A stretch of DNA of 64,000 nt from Rhizobium tibeticum. Its GTDB lineage: Bacteria; Pseudomonadota; Alphaproteobacteria; Rhizobiales; Rhizobiaceae. Both the position numbers and the translations under genes were made by a program. A model generated the notes under the pieces. It had not been told where the DNA came from. It made no database searches and saw nothing but the letters and a program-made list of their open reading frames with translations. The DNA lies in assembly GCF_900110205.1 (NCBI RefSeq), contig NZ_FOCV01000003.1, forward strand, positions 248,001 to 312,000, written 5' to 3'. Positions 50,736 to 60,401 of the stretch are shown here, piece after piece. The number at the start of each line of letters is the position of its first letter. The stretch's first letter is position 1.

Positions 50736-51186
50736 CGAGGCCCTCTTTCTTGAACTCGGCGCCGTAAACCAATACTGGGTTCATTACCGACTTCTTGAAG
50801 ATTGGGGCTATACCAAGCTTGCCAAGAAGGAACGGGTGGAATCCATCGAGGAAATGCATCACGCCGACCGCCTGGTCGCACGCATCATCTTCCTCGAAGG
50901 TCATCCCAATCTCCAGACCCTTGCACCGCTTCGCATCGGCCAGAACGTCAAGGAAGTTCTGGAAGCCGATCTTGCCGGCGAATACGATGCGCGTACCGCC
51001 TACAAGAAATCACGCGACATCTGTCATGAGGCCGGCGACTATGTCTCGATGAAGCTGTTCGAGGAGCTTCTGGCCGACGAGGAAGGTCACATCGACTTCC
51101 TCGAAACGCAGCTCGATCTGCTCGGCAAGATCGGCGAATCGAAGTACGGCCAGCTCAACGCCGACTCCGCCAACGAGGCCGAATAA
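50701..51186 (+). CDS. bfr: Bacterioferritin
   Basis: 161 residues, the standard Bfr size. Ferroxidase ligands are seen in [22 protein letters not shown] (Glu18, Tyr25), [12 protein letters not shown] (Glu51, heme Met52, His54) and [16 protein letters not shown] (Glu and His). TTG at 50701 is chosen: AGGAGA lies 7 bases upstream and translation then begins with the canonical [12 protein letters not shown]. The frame is open upstream to 50677. Coupled to bfd by overlap; stores iron as a 24-mer. Confidence 0.95.
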   Translation: MKGDKKVIERLNEALFLELGAVNQYWVHYRLLEDWGYTKLAKKERVESIEEMHHADRLVARIIFLEGHPNLQTLAPLRIGQNVKEVLEADLAGEYDARTAYKKSRDICHEAGDYVSMKLFEELLADEEGHIDFLETQLDLLGKIGESKYGQLNADSANEAE

Positions 51187-51222
51187 GATCGCCAATGACC
51201 GGCAGCCTTGGCCGCCGGTCGT

Positions 51223-51756
51223 TCACTCTGCGGCACTCAGATCAGCTAGGTGCCTGAACTCATCGACGACCTGCTCGTAGACAGCCCGTTTGAAGGGCAC
51301 GATGAGACCGGGCAGGCTTTCCATCGGCTTCCAATCCCAGGCATCGAATTCAGCGGCATGGCCGCCAGGTGGCGGATTGATCGCGATCTCGCTCTCGTCT
51401 CCATCGAAACGGAACGCGAACCAGCGCTGCGTTTGGCCGCGGAACTTTCCCTTAAGCCCGATGCCGACCAATTGCGGCGGCAAATCGTAGTTGATCCAGT
51501 TCTTGGCTTCCGCGAGCAGCGTCACAGTGCGAATTCCTGTTTCCTCGTAAAGTTCGCGGTAGGCGGCCTGGAGCGGATCCTCGCCCTTGTCCATGCCGCC
51601 CTGCGGCATCTGCCAACGCTGCGGCGACCCATCATACTCGGAATTCTCTTCCGGAATCCTTCGCCCCGTCCATACGAGGCCCTGGGGGTTGAGGATCATA
51701 ACGCCGACGCAGGGGCGATACGGAAGGTCCTCGGCTTTAGCGATCGGCTTGCTCAT
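51223..51756 (-). CDS. rppH: RNA pyrophosphohydrolase (Nudix)
   Basis: 177 residues. Removes pyrophosphate from the 5' end of triphosphorylated RNA and starts mRNA decay. The Nudix box is complete: [23 protein letters not shown] (Gx5Ex5UxREUxEExGU). Two parts characteristic of RppH are present: [21 protein letters not shown] and [15 protein letters not shown]. Last gene of the leftward envelope/RNA run and 13 bases downstream of the yibQ-like gene. Confidence 0.95.
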   Translation of the reverse strand: MSKPIAKAEDLPYRPCVGVMILNPQGLVWTGRRIPEENSEYDGSPQRWQMPQGGMDKGEDPLQAAYRELYEETGIRTVTLLAEAKNWINYDLPPQLVGIGLKGKFRGQTQRWFAFRFDGDESEIAINPPPGGHAAEFDAWDWKPMESLPGLIVPFKRAVYEQVVDEFRHLADLSAAE

Positions 51757-51769
51757 CGGCTCTCTCTAT

Positions 51770-52975
51770 TCAAGGTCTTTTGGGATCATTGGTCAGCGCG
51801 GCAACACCGACAATCTCAATTCCTCGCATGGCGGCTTCCTGCGTCCATTGCGCGATGGCATCAATGCTCTCATCAAAGGCGGCGGCAACGCCGATTGCCT
51901 GACCATTGCGCTTTGCGACGCGTTCAAGTTCGTCCAGCTTCCCGATGATGGCGTTCACGTCAAGCTGCTTGTCCAGCTGTACATCGGCAAAGGCATAGGG
52001 CATTTCCGTCCCCTTTGCGATCACCGCGGTCTTGGTCTGGGCCGAGGTTCCGTCGTCAAGAAACAGCAGCCCGCGCTTTCCGATATCTCGCATGACCGGC
52101 TCCATGGCGTTTGGGTCGGCAAGGAAGCGGCCACCCTGATAGTTCATGATGCCCGTATAATTGGTGATCTCGCCCATCGCACGGTGCAGGCTTTCCATAT
52201 TCTTCGCAACGGACTTCGACGTCAAAAGCGTGTCGGGTCCGGGATCGTTCGCCGGATAATCAAAAGGCTCAAATGGAACCTGCAGCAGGATCTCGTGGCC
52301 ACTGCGGCGCGCTTCCTGCATCCAGCGCTGCAAACTGTTGCCGCTGGCAGCGAACGCGAACGTGACCTCCTCCGGCAATTGCTGGATGGCCCGCTGTGTA
52401 CCGGTCTGGCTAAGTCCGAGGCCACTGACGACGATAGCGATGCGTGTTCCGTGCGCACCGGACCACGGTCGCGCATACTGGTCCATCGGGCGACGCCCGT
52501 CCGGCCCGACGATCGGCAGCCGTCCCAACGGCGTCTCTTGCAGAAGTGTGTCATTCGGTATCGCCGCCATCCGTGGATCCTGCCCGACCTGCGAGGCATC
52601 GATCAACACCGGGCCATTTGCGTCGCGTTGTCTCGGAGAGTACTTCGTAACGACAGATCCGTCGCCTGTGACCATCTGCTCTACATTCGCACCCGATCTT
52701 GGATTGGAGGACACCATGCCATTGGGAACAGCAGCGGATGGAGATTGCGGCGGCACCTGGTTCTGAACGGTGTCTGAAGGAGGCGCGGCCGTCTGGTCTT
52801 GCGCCGACGGCGCCTCCCGCTTCAACCCGTCACCGCGAAACGCTGTATAGAGAGACGAAGCCCCGATCAGGACGAGGCAAATCCCGGCGACAACACGACC
52901 CGTACGCAAAATGCCGGGCCGCTGGCGCCTGGCCTTGCGGTTCTGTCCCAGAGGTGCGTGCAAATCGGTATTCAA
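51770..52975 (-). CDS. Divergent polysaccharide deacetylase family protein (YibQ-like)
   Basis: 401 residues. One N-terminal TM segment (residues about 25-45, GRVVAGICLVLIGASSLYTAF), a proline- and serine-rich linker, then a divergent NodB-like domain (ARPWSGAHGTRIAIVVSGLGLSQTGTQRAIQQLPEEVTFAFA onwards). It contains PFEPFDYPANDPG, and GRFLADPNAMEPVMRDIGKRGLLFLDDGTS with the aspartate pair. Translation starts with TTG at 52975 behind GGAAAAGAAG. The usual position is between ctpA and rppH, as seen here. The substrate is unknown; it may trim cell-wall sugars. Confidence 0.83.
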   Translation of the reverse strand: MNTDLHAPLGQNRKARRQRPGILRTGRVVAGICLVLIGASSLYTAFRGDGLKREAPSAQDQTAAPPSDTVQNQVPPQSPSAAVPNGMVSSNPRSGANVEQMVTGDGSVVTKYSPRQRDANGPVLIDASQVGQDPRMAAIPNDTLLQETPLGRLPIVGPDGRRPMDQYARPWSGAHGTRIAIVVSGLGLSQTGTQRAIQQLPEEVTFAFAASGNSLQRWMQEARRSGHEILLQVPFEPFDYPANDPGPDTLLTSKSVAKNMESLHRAMGEITNYTGIMNYQGGRFLADPNAMEPVMRDIGKRGLLFLDDGTSAQTKTAVIAKGTEMPYAFADVQLDKQLDVNAIIGKLDELERVAKRNGQAIGVAAAFDESIDAIAQWTQEAAMRGIEIVGVAALTNDPKRP

Positions 52976-53005
52976 ACTTCTTTTCCGCTTCAGAATCAGG
53001 ACAGC

Positions 53006-53047
53006 AAAAAGGCGTCAGGCCGGATACACCATCCGACTTGACGCCTA
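53006..53047 (-). terminator. Terminator after ctpA
   Basis: On the minus strand AGGCGTCA(A)GTCGGAT pairs with ATCCGGCCTGACGCCT with small mismatches, then TTTTTGC. It separates ctpA from the yibQ-like gene. Confidence 0.8.
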
Positions 53048-53056
53048 AAATTGCAA

Positions 53057-54379
53057 TTACTTGGCGCTGACGGCCTTGTCCGGATTGGGCGGGAAGGACG
53101 GATCGGTCTTCTTGCCGCGAAGCAGGTCAAGTGCGTAGTTGAGCTGGACGTCGTCCTTCGGATCCGGTGGAACATAGGCAACGGAACCGGAGCCCTCGTC
53201 CGTCTCGCTCTTGCCCTTGATGTGCCCGCGCAGGCTGGACTCGCCTTCCGTGACCATCTTGCCCTTGAGGTCGTCCGGAAGGGGTTCCTCAACCTTGATA
53301 TCAGGCGTGATGCCTGTGCCTTGGATCGAGCGGCCCGATGGCGTGTAGTAGAGCGCCGTCGTCAGTCGCAGCGCTCCGTTTTCGCCGAGTGGGATGATCG
53401 TCTGAACCGATCCCTTGCCGAACGAGCGCGTACCGAGAACGGTGGCGCGGCGCAGATCCTGCAACGCACCGGCAACGATTTCCGAAGCAGATGCCGAACC
53501 GCCGTTGATAAGCACGATCACCGGCTTTCCATCGGTCAGGTCGCCCGGCCCGGCGTTGAAGCGGCGGGTCTCATCCGCATTGCGGCCACGGGTGGAAACC
53601 ACTTCGCCACGCTGCAGCAGCGCATCCGATACCTGGATTGCCTGATCGAGCAGACCGCCAGGGTTCAGACGCAGGTCGAGGACGTAGCCCTTCAGCTTGT
53701 CGGCTGGAACCGTCTTCTTGATCTTCTCGATCGCTTTTTCGAGATCGGGGTAGGTCTTTTCCGTAAACGAGATGACGCGCAGGTAGCCGACATCATCCTC
53801 GACGCGCGACTTGACGGCCTGAACCGCGACGACGTCGCGAACGATCGTCAACTGGATCGGTTTATCGGCACCCTTGCGGATCAGAGTGAGCTTGATCGGC
53901 GTGTTGACCGGGCCACGCATCTTTTCGACTGCATCTTCCAGCTTCAGGCCGCGGACCGACTGACCATCGATCTCGGAGATATAATCACCAGCAAGCACGC
54001 CGGCCTTGGCTGCGGGCGTGTCGTCGATCGGGGTGATGACCTTGACAAGCTCGTCTTCCATAGTGACTTCGATGCCGAGGCCGCCGAATTCGCCCTTCGT
54101 CTGGGTCTGCATGTCGGCTGCATCCTTGGCATTCATGTAGCTCGAATGCGGATCCAGCGAAGAAAGCATGCCGTTGATGGCATTTTCGATGAGTTTGTCT
54201 TCGGCCGGCGGTGTCACATACTGCGCGCGCACGCGCTCAAAGACGTCACCAAAAACGGAAAGCTCCTTGTAAGTGGAGGCTCCAGCCGCTTCCGCAGGAA
54301 CACCCGCCGAATAGATAACGCTCATCGCGGTCGCACCCATCAATGCGCCGACCAGAACAAGAGAAGCCCTACGAATCAT
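53057..54379 (-). CDS. ctpA: S41 family carboxy-terminal processing protease
   Basis: 440 residues. Signal or anchor segment at residues 5-30 (SLVLVGALMGATAMSVIYSAGVPAEA), a PDZ domain (about 95-165, GLGIEVTMEDELVKVITPID), then the protease core. Catalytic Ser in NGGSASASEIVAGALQ (about residue 310) and Lys in GTRSFGKGSVQTI. The C-terminal 75 residues are long, acidic and rich in Lys/Asp. ATG at 54379 has GGAAAGG upstream; it overlaps the 3' end of envC by 11 bases. Removes C-terminal tails of periplasmic proteins and controls cell-wall hydrolases in several bacteria. Confidence 0.94.
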   Translation of the reverse strand: MIRRASLVLVGALMGATAMSVIYSAGVPAEAAGASTYKELSVFGDVFERVRAQYVTPPAEDKLIENAINGMLSSLDPHSSYMNAKDAADMQTQTKGEFGGLGIEVTMEDELVKVITPIDDTPAAKAGVLAGDYISEIDGQSVRGLKLEDAVEKMRGPVNTPIKLTLIRKGADKPIQLTIVRDVVAVQAVKSRVEDDVGYLRVISFTEKTYPDLEKAIEKIKKTVPADKLKGYVLDLRLNPGGLLDQAIQVSDALLQRGEVVSTRGRNADETRRFNAGPGDLTDGKPVIVLINGGSASASEIVAGALQDLRRATVLGTRSFGKGSVQTIIPLGENGALRLTTALYYTPSGRSIQGTGITPDIKVEEPLPDDLKGKMVTEGESSLRGHIKGKSETDEGSGSVAYVPPDPKDDVQLNYALDLLRGKKTDPSFPPNPDKAVSAK

Positions 54380-55883
54380 TGCGTGCCTTTCCAGTGTCTT
54401 TAGCGGTCCACCAAGGCCGGGAATCGACCGGTTTTCCATCTTTTCGAAATTCAATGTAAAGCGTTGGACGGTTGGTTTCCAGCGCCAATGCTGTTGCGCT
54501 CGCCACTCTTTTTGCGCCCATGGCAGCAAGCGGCTCGCCGGAGAAAACGAACTTGCCCTGGCGCGTGCTGATCGTCTCCATTCCGGAGAGGACGAGGTGG
54601 TAGCCGTCGCCGGTGTCGAGGATGATCATTTGGCCGTAGCTGCGGAATGCGCCCGCATAGACAACAAGCCCGTCAGCGGGAGCGGTAACCACCGTTTCCG
54701 GATTGGTGGCAAGCGTCATTCCCATCGCCTCATGGCCGGTTCCGTCGGCATCGCCGAACTGGCGGAGGATATCGCCTGCCACAGGCAATTCCAGCTTCGC
54801 CTTCAACTCTCCGAAGGGATATGCGGGCGCAATGCGGTTTTTATCAGGCACACCGCTCTCTGCGAGCGCCTTGGCTTGGGCGCGCTGCTCGTCGGTCAAG
54901 AGCTTGCGGTTCTCCTCGGCCTGGCGGGCTGCAGCGGCGGCTTCACGAACCGATGCGATCTCGGTTTCCATCGATGCGACCAGATCCTCCAGGCTTGTCG
55001 CCTTGCTGGCAAGATCTTCCGAGCGTTTCCTCTCCGCATCCAGTTCCGCGGCGCTGCTGCGGCTCAGCTTTTCGTTCTCGGCGAGAAGCAGGTCCATGCG
55101 GCGCTCCTCCTCGATGCTGTTCGTCATCGTTGCGGTGAGGCTGGACTTCTCAGCAGCGCTTGCGGCCTGCAACGAAGAAAGGTTGGCGAGATCGGCGGCG
55201 AGCTTGTCGGTCTCCTTTCGGATGCCGGGAACAACCGCGCCAAGCAGGATTGCGCTCCGCACCGAGGCGAGCGCGTCATCAGGCGTGACAAGTAGCGCCG
55301 GCGGCGGATTACGCCCCATTCGCTGCAAGGCACCCAGCACCTCGGCCAGCAAGCCGCGCCGCTCATGCAGCGACCCCCGAACCGCGTCTTCCTTTACGCC
55401 CAGATTGGCAAGCTTCTTTTCGCTCTCCAGGATCTGTTTCTCGAGCGACTTACGCCGCGTCGCCGAATCGATCAGCGCCTGACGAACACTGCTGGTGTTC
55501 TTGTCCAAATCGGCGATGCTCTTTTGAAGCTCGGCAACCTTATCGGACGAGAGGCCAATCGTCTTCGACAAGGCTTCAAGCTGAGCCCTTGTCTCGTCCC
55601 GTTTCTTCGCCAGATCGGCCGCCGGATCGGCGGGCGGTTGTGCCACCGCGGTCGTCGTCGCAGCAGCCGCCCCGGATGCTGTCGAGGCCGGCGGTCCGAT
55701 ATCTCTCGACGCGTCCTGCGCGAAGGCGCTGACGGTGAAGGGTCGGTTCGCAATTGCCGTCACAGAGACGCTCAAGCCTGCGGCCAAGGCCGACAGAATG
55801 ACGTATTTTTGCTTGAACGCACGTGTCGGCATACGAGCTGCGAGATCCTTTAAAATCGCGCGGAGATTAAGCTGATTTGGCAT
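54369..55883 (-). CDS. envC: Murein hydrolase activator EnvC / M23 family peptidase
   Basis: 504 residues from ATG at 55883 (MPNQLNLRA). N-terminal export segment, Ala/Pro-rich stretch, then long coiled coil (about 85-345, with RDETRAQLEALSK, EKQILESEKKLANLG, KLAADLANLSSLQAA and so on). C-terminal LytM/M23 domain from about 380: GTGHEAMGMTLATNPETVVTAPADGLVVYAGAFRSYGQMIILDTGDGYHLVLSGM. Catalytic metal residues of active M23 (H-x-G-x-D, HxH) are missing, as in EnvC and NlpD, so it is an activator. Alternative start ATG 55832 has AAGGA in front. It is followed by ctpA. Confidence 0.88.
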   Translation of the reverse strand: MPNQLNLRAILKDLAARMPTRAFKQKYVILSALAAGLSVSVTAIANRPFTVSAFAQDASRDIGPPASTASGAAAATTTAVAQPPADPAADLAKKRDETRAQLEALSKTIGLSSDKVAELQKSIADLDKNTSSVRQALIDSATRRKSLEKQILESEKKLANLGVKEDAVRGSLHERRGLLAEVLGALQRMGRNPPPALLVTPDDALASVRSAILLGAVVPGIRKETDKLAADLANLSSLQAASAAEKSSLTATMTNSIEEERRMDLLLAENEKLSRSSAAELDAERKRSEDLASKATSLEDLVASMETEIASVREAAAAARQAEENRKLLTDEQRAQAKALAESGVPDKNRIAPAYPFGELKAKLELPVAGDILRQFGDADGTGHEAMGMTLATNPETVVTAPADGLVVYAGAFRSYGQMIILDTGDGYHLVLSGMETISTRQGKFVFSGEPLAAMGAKRVASATALALETNRPTLYIEFRKDGKPVDSRPWWTAKDTGKARNDS

Positions 55884-55924
55884 GCTTTGCCAGATCGATT
55901 GATGATTCGCGCATACCGCACCGG

Positions 55925-56407
55925 CTAGGCGCGATGATATGGATGGCCCGAAAGGATCGTAACGGCTCGGTACAACTGTTCTGCGATCAGCGTGCGAACC
56001 AACTGATGCGGCCAGGTCATCTTGCCGAGACAAAGGGTGGCATCGGCAAGGTCGTATAGCGACGGATCGAGACCGTCGGCACCGCCGATAGCAATCGTCA
56101 GGTCGCGCTTTCCCTGATCGCGATAGTTTCGAAGGAGGCTGGCAAATCCTTCGCTATCCAAGGCCTTGCCCCGCTCGTCCAACAGAACGAGAACGCTCCC
56201 ATCGGCCAGCGACTTTTGCAGCATCGCCGCTTCGTCACGCTTACGGGTATCGGCATTCGAAGCGCGACTTTCGGCAACTTCGGCCACGCGGGAGAATTCG
56301 AGGCCAACCGCAGGGCCGGCCTTGGCAAAGCGATCGAAATAGCGGGCCGCAAGATCTTTCTCCGGGCCGGACTTCAGCCGCCCCACTGCAAAAAGACCAA
56401 CACGCAT
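55925..56407 (-). CDS. rlmH: 23S rRNA pseudouridine-1915 N3-methyltransferase
   Basis: 160 residues, exactly the size of RlmH. It starts MRVGLFAVGRLKSGPEKDLAARYFDRFAK, and the SPOUT methyltransferase knot is VLLDERGKALDSEGFASLL with AIGGADGLDPSLYD and the C-terminal CLGKMTWPHQLVRTLIAEQLYRAVTILSGHPYHR. ATG at 56407 fits the family; earlier starts at 56410-56440 do not. Follows rsfS and precedes envC. Confidence 0.96.
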   Translation of the reverse strand: MRVGLFAVGRLKSGPEKDLAARYFDRFAKAGPAVGLEFSRVAEVAESRASNADTRKRDEAAMLQKSLADGSVLVLLDERGKALDSEGFASLLRNYRDQGKRDLTIAIGGADGLDPSLYDLADATLCLGKMTWPHQLVRTLIAEQLYRAVTILSGHPYHRA

Positions 56408-56522
56408 CATCCGCTCCCGCAGTTCGGCATAAGGCGACACACACGTGCCGCTGGCCGGGTTCGATCATCCGGCCAATAAAATGCCGTCTATCAGGAGCCG
56501 GACGCAGCGTCCAGGCAGCCTG

Positions 56523-56972
56523 TTAGTGCACCGTTTCCTCGTCCATATCAGGCGCGGCCCACATCTTTTCGATGTTGTAGAACTCGCGTATCTCAGGACG
56601 GAAGACATGGACGATGACATCGCCGGTGTCGATCAGGATCCAATCGCCGCCTTCCTGACCTTCGACACGGGCGCTTCCAAGGCCCTCGTCTTTGAGATCA
56701 GTCAGCAGGTGGTCAGAGATCGCCATGACATGCCGGTTCGAGCGCCCGGAGACGACGACCATGAAGTCTCCCAGTGCTGATTTTCCAGCGATGTCGATGG
56801 TGACGATATCTTCAGCCTTAGAGTCCTCGAGGCTTGTGAGGACGGCGTGCAGGGCGCGGGCGGCAGCATCGGCGCCACGTTCCGGGCTCTTTGGGACAAC
56901 GGCAAGCGTTTTTCCCTTGGCGTGTACTGTCGTCAGTGCTTTCCCTTTCTCGGAATGACAAAACATGCACAT
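56523..56972 (-). CDS. rsfS: Ribosome silencing factor
   Basis: About 140-150 residues, RsfS/DUF143 fold: SLEDSKAEDIVTIDIAGKSALGDFMVVVSGRSNRHVMAISDHLL, then GQEGGDWILIDTGDVIVHVFRPEIREFYNIEKMW, the classic signature. It binds uL14 and keeps ribosomal subunits apart in starvation. The start is uncertain: ATG 56972 or 56966, neither with a good Shine-Dalgarno; the best site (AAAGGGAAAG) sits before CTG 56936, from which the protein would read (L)TTVHAKGKT. First gene of the rsfS-rlmH-envC-ctpA run. Confidence 0.9.
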   Translation of the reverse strand: MCMFCHSEKGKALTTVHAKGKTLAVVPKSPERGADAAARALHAVLTSLEDSKAEDIVTIDIAGKSALGDFMVVVSGRSNRHVMAISDHLLTDLKDEGLGSARVEGQEGGDWILIDTGDVIVHVFRPEIREFYNIEKMWAAPDMDEETVH

Positions 56973-57170
56973 CACTGATTTGGTGACCAAATCATAGTTA
57001 AGATAGGCACCAAACCATTAACGTTTCAAGACGCGCACAATCACAAAGCGTGAATGTCCGTCTTAGTAACAAACCTTTGTTGAATGGAGGACTGCATGTT
57101 GCCGGCTGTGTACAGCCCCTATGACCGCACGTAAAGTAAGTTCCGTTTCCGACTACAAAAGACCCGTCCG

Positions 57171-57530
57171 ATGAAAAGCCCCGCCGCAGACACACTCACT
57201 CCGATTCTTCGCATCAGCTTCCCCCATCAAGACAGGCTCGGGCGCGGCAAGATGGAGCTGCTTGAACATATCAGGGACACGGGATCGATTTCCGCCGCCG
57301 GCAGAGCGATGGACATGTCCTATCGTCGCGCCTGGTTGCTTGTCAGCGACATGAACAGGATGTTCCGGGACCCCGTAGTCGAATCGCAGCGCGGTGGGCA
57401 GAAGGGAGGGGGTGCGGCTCTAACGCCGTTTGGCGATGAACTCCTTGCCCGCTTTCGAAAGATGGAGCGGGTGATGAAGTCCACGCTTGCGGAGGATCTG
57501 GCATGGTTGGAGGACAACAGTAGTCGCTGA
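57171..57530 (+). CDS. Single-domain ModE-type regulator
   Basis: 119 residues with only the N-terminal winged-helix domain of ModE/LysR type: MELLEHIRDTGSISAAGRAMDMSYRRAWLLVSDMN and GGQKGGGAALTPFGDELL. The C-terminal molybdate-binding MOP domains of full ModE are absent. ATG at 57171 is the first in frame. Convergent with modC, directly at its end, with 0 bases between. Proteins like this are known in rhizobia and other bacteria as one-domain ModE homologues; it is the likely partner for the ModE-like box upstream of modA. Whether it senses molybdate is unknown. Confidence 0.82.
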   Translation: MKSPAADTLTPILRISFPHQDRLGRGKMELLEHIRDTGSISAAGRAMDMSYRRAWLLVSDMNRMFRDPVVESQRGGQKGGGAALTPFGDELLARFRKMERVMKSTLAEDLAWLEDNSSR

Positions 57531-58598
57531 TCATTGTTCCAGGGCGACAGTCTTTATGACGGCGAAGACCGGCGCCCCGATGCACACGCCGAGCCGCTCC
57601 GCCGAGAAGCTTGTAATCCGGGAAAGAATGATATCCCCGCCACAATCGATCAGAACATCGACCGTCGCGTCATCAGCCTGCGTCATGTTCTGAACAGTGC
57701 CCTTCAGAATGTTCAACGCGCTGAGTGCTTCGGGCTCTCTCATCGCGAGCATGACATCACGAGAGGGGATCCGGACGCGAACGGCCTTGCCAAGTGTGAG
57801 CATCGCTCCCGGGACACGAAGCTGGGCCGATTTTAAGGCAATCGTCGCAATGCAATGCCGTGCGTCGACGCTTTCCACTTTACCTTCGAGGAGAGCACCA
57901 GCGTCACGCCGTTCGAAAGAGGCGGGCGGATGGCTCAGCACATCCAAGGCTGAACCGACCGCCTCCACCTTGCCATCCTGCATGACCACGACCTGATTGG
58001 CGAGGCGCGCTACCTCGGTGATCGAATGGCTGACATAGACGATCGGAATATCCATCTCGTCGCGCAGCCGCTCGAGATAGGGCATGACCTCGGCCTTTCG
58101 GGCATCATCCAAAGCCGCCAGCGGCTCGTCCATCAGTAGCAGACGCGGAGCCGAGAGCAACGCCCGGCCAATTGCCACGCGTTGCTTCTCGCCACCGGAG
58201 AGCTTTTCGGGCCTGCGCTCGAGCAAGTTTTCGATGCCGAGCAATGCAACAATTCGATCCAGGCTCTCCGCCGGACCGGCGGCTTTGGCAAACCACCGAC
58301 CATAGGACAGGTTGTGACGGACGCTGAGATGCGGAAACAGCCGCGCCTCCTGGAAGACATAACCGAACTTGCGGCGATGCTTCGCAACAAAGATTCGCCT
58401 GTCGGTATCCGTGACGACCTCGCCGTCGAGGATCACCTGTCCATCGTCGGGCCGCGCCAAACCGGCAATGATACGGATCATCGACGTCTTGCCGGAACCG
58501 GAACGACCGAAAAGCGCTGTGATACCGCACTCCGACGTAAAGGCGGCATCAAGCGCGAAGGCACCAAGCCGCTGCTTTGCTTTCACGACGAGCGTCAT
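57531..58598 (-). CDS. modC: Molybdate ABC transporter, ATP-binding protein
   Basis: 355 residues. ATPase: [52 protein letters not shown]. The C-terminal MOP domain (residues about 290-350, [14 protein letters not shown]... [23 protein letters not shown]) binds molybdate and could give feedback control of transport. Its start overlaps the stop of modB. Confidence 0.95.
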   Translation of the reverse strand: MTLVVKAKQRLGAFALDAAFTSECGITALFGRSGSGKTSMIRIIAGLARPDDGQVILDGEVVTDTDRRIFVAKHRRKFGYVFQEARLFPHLSVRHNLSYGRWFAKAAGPAESLDRIVALLGIENLLERRPEKLSGGEKQRVAIGRALLSAPRLLLMDEPLAALDDARKAEVMPYLERLRDEMDIPIVYVSHSITEVARLANQVVVMQDGKVEAVGSALDVLSHPPASFERRDAGALLEGKVESVDARHCIATIALKSAQLRVPGAMLTLGKAVRVRIPSRDVMLAMREPEALSALNILKGTVQNMTQADDATVDVLIDCGGDIILSRITSFSAERLGVCIGAPVFAVIKTVALEQ

Positions 58599-59296
58599 TC
58601 CGGATCGATCCTCCGACCGGCGATGCGGGAGAGGAATTCCGAGGCAAGCAACGCGACCATTGAGATGGCGATGGCGACGAGGGTCAATCGCAAAGCGCCG
58701 GCATCACCGCCCGGCACCTGCGTGAAGGAATAGATCGCGGACGAAAGCGTCTGCGTCTCGCCCGGAATGTTGGAGACGAACGTAATCGTCGCCCCGAACT
58801 CTCCCATCGCTTTGGCAAAGGAAAGGATCATGCCGGCAATGATCCCAGGGAGCGTCAGGGGTAGCGTGATCGTCAGAAAGACCAGAATTGGGCTGGCTCC
58901 CAGCGTGCCGGCTGCCTCCTCCAATTTTCGATCAACCGCTTCGATCGAAAGCCGGATGCTGCGCACCATCAAGGGAAAGGCCATGACCCCGCAGGCAAGT
59001 GCTGCACCTGTCCAGCGGAAAGATAGTACGATACCGAAATACTGATCGAGAAAACTGCCGATCGGCCCGCGCCGCCCGAAAAGGATCAATAAAATGAAGC
59101 CCGTGACGACAGGGGGCAGGATCAGCGGCAGGTGAACGACACCGTTGAGAACCGACTTACCCCAAAACCGCCCGCGCGCGAGCAGAAGGGCGACCCCGAT
59201 GCCGAACGGGAGACTCGCCAGCATCGCCACCACTGACACGCGCAGGCTGAGCAAGATCGCCGTCCATTCATCATTGCTCAGGCCGAGCGCATCCAA
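58595..59296 (-). CDS. modB: Molybdate ABC transporter, permease
   Basis: 233 residues with five or six TM segments. The EAA motif facing ModC is [28 protein letters not shown], and the N-terminal part begins [35 protein letters not shown] as in ModB. It lies between modC (4-base overlap) and modA. Confidence 0.95.
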   Translation of the reverse strand: MDALGLSNDEWTAILLSLRVSVVAMLASLPFGIGVALLLARGRFWGKSVLNGVVHLPLILPPVVTGFILLILFGRRGPIGSFLDQYFGIVLSFRWTGAALACGVMAFPLMVRSIRLSIEAVDRKLEEAAGTLGASPILVFLTITLPLTLPGIIAGMILSFAKAMGEFGATITFVSNIPGETQTLSSAIYSFTQVPGGDAGALRLTLVAIAISMVALLASEFLSRIAGRRIDPE

Positions 59297-59370
59297 GCTG
59301 TTTTCTCCAAAAATGGGAGGCCCGGTCGGACGGGCCTTCTCACGCTATGTCTTCATGCGAAAATTCGCAA

Positions 59371-60156
59371 TCATTTCAAGATGGTGAAGCCTTGCTCGGT
59401 AAAAAAATGAGCCGCCTTTTCCGATTTCAGAAATTCCAGGTAAGCCCTAGCATCCGGGTTCTTGCTCTCGGAGAGAATGGCAATCGGATAAATGATCGGC
59501 GGATGCGAGTCCGCTGGGAACGTGCCGACGACAGCAACGCCCGTATCCGCGGCGGCGTCGGTCTGGTACACGATGCCATAAGGCGCCTCGCCGCGCGAGA
59601 CCAGGGCGAGCGCGGCACGAACGCTCTCGGCACCGGCGACCTTGGCCTCAACCGAGGGCCACACGCCAAGCGCTTCGAGTGCAGCCTTGCCATACTTGCC
59701 GGCCGGCACAGACTTCACCTCGCCCATGGCGAGTTTACCGTCACCGAGCAGAGCAGCGAGGTCAAAACCCTTCTTGATCTCGACCGGCTTGGCGTGATCC
59801 TTGGTTGCGACAAGTACGATCCGGTTACCCAACAGATTTGACCGGCCGTCGACCCTGATCAGGCTCTTCTTCGCAAGATAGTCCATCCAGTCCAGGTCGG
59901 CGGAGATGAAGATGTCGGCAGGCGCGCCGCCTTCGATCTGCTTTGCAAGCGCCGAGCTCGCAGCATAGGAGGCAACGGCTTCCTTACCGCCGTCCTTTCC
60001 CCAGGCGGCGTTCGCTTCATCGAGCGCGTTCTTCAGGCTGGCCGCCGCAAAAACAGTGACCTTTTCCGCAGCTGCTGCAGGCGTTGCGGCAACACCCAAG
60101 AAGACTGCCGAAATGGCAGCAGCGGCAAATTTGATCCATTGGCGGCGACTGCGCAT
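59371..60156 (-). CDS. modA: Molybdate ABC transporter, periplasmic binding protein
   Basis: 261 residues. Signal peptide MRSRRQWIKFAAAAISAVFLG and following ATPAAA at residues 1-28; binding domain with TVFAAASLKNALDEA, ASSALAKQIEGGAPADIFISAD, and YGIVYQTDA. ATG 60156 has GGGAGAGATC upstream. A ModE-like box lies 33-82 bases before the start. First gene of modABC, transcribed leftward. Confidence 0.95.
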   Translation of the reverse strand: MRSRRQWIKFAAAAISAVFLGVAATPAAAAEKVTVFAAASLKNALDEANAAWGKDGGKEAVASYAASSALAKQIEGGAPADIFISADLDWMDYLAKKSLIRVDGRSNLLGNRIVLVATKDHAKPVEIKKGFDLAALLGDGKLAMGEVKSVPAGKYGKAALEALGVWPSVEAKVAGAESVRAALALVSRGEAPYGIVYQTDAAADTGVAVVGTFPADSHPPIIYPIAILSESKNPDARAYLEFLKSEKAAHFFTEQGFTILK

Positions 60157-60401
60157 GATCTCTCCCGAACCTCGAAGTATCCGGAGAAATATAACGTTGC
60201 CAGCGACTTGGCCAGCGTTATATTTTCGTAAGCATAACCATCTGGTCGCTCGCCAACCCCGCACTTCACGCATTCGTGAAGTGCATGGCTGAGCAATGCC
60301 ACTCCTTGAAACCGCGAAAACGACGCTTAAATTCTAGGGGAATGCTTGCAGAGAGCGTGAGGCTTCGGCAGAAATCGTTGAGAATGCAAAAGAAATGAGC
60401 A
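60157..60401. other. modA-nadD intergenic region, left part
   Basis: Part of a 486-base gap between modA and nadD. Apart from the ModE-like box (60189-60238), the palindrome at 60402 and the small RNA gene from about 60494, nothing is seen. Open frames here (for example at 60429-60686) overlap the small RNA and nadD and do not read as protein. Confidence 0.6.
60189..60238. promoter_or_regulatory. ModE-like box upstream of modA
   Basis: GTTATATTTTCGTAAGCATAAC (60217-60238, arms GTTAT/ATAAC) resembles the ModE operator pattern, and the flanking ATATAACG at 60189-60196 mirrors CGTTATAT at 60216-60223, so there are two overlapping inverted repeats. The position 33-82 bases before modA suits repression when molybdate is plentiful. 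Confidence 0.6.

Noticed and set aside
51197..51220. GACCGGC/GCCGGTC hairpin between bfr and rppH
   Set aside because: A stem is present but neither strand has a T-run, so termination cannot be claimed.
53051..54403. A 450-codon open frame on the plus strand opposite ctpA
   Set aside because: Antisense shadow of a protease gene with intact catalytic motifs.
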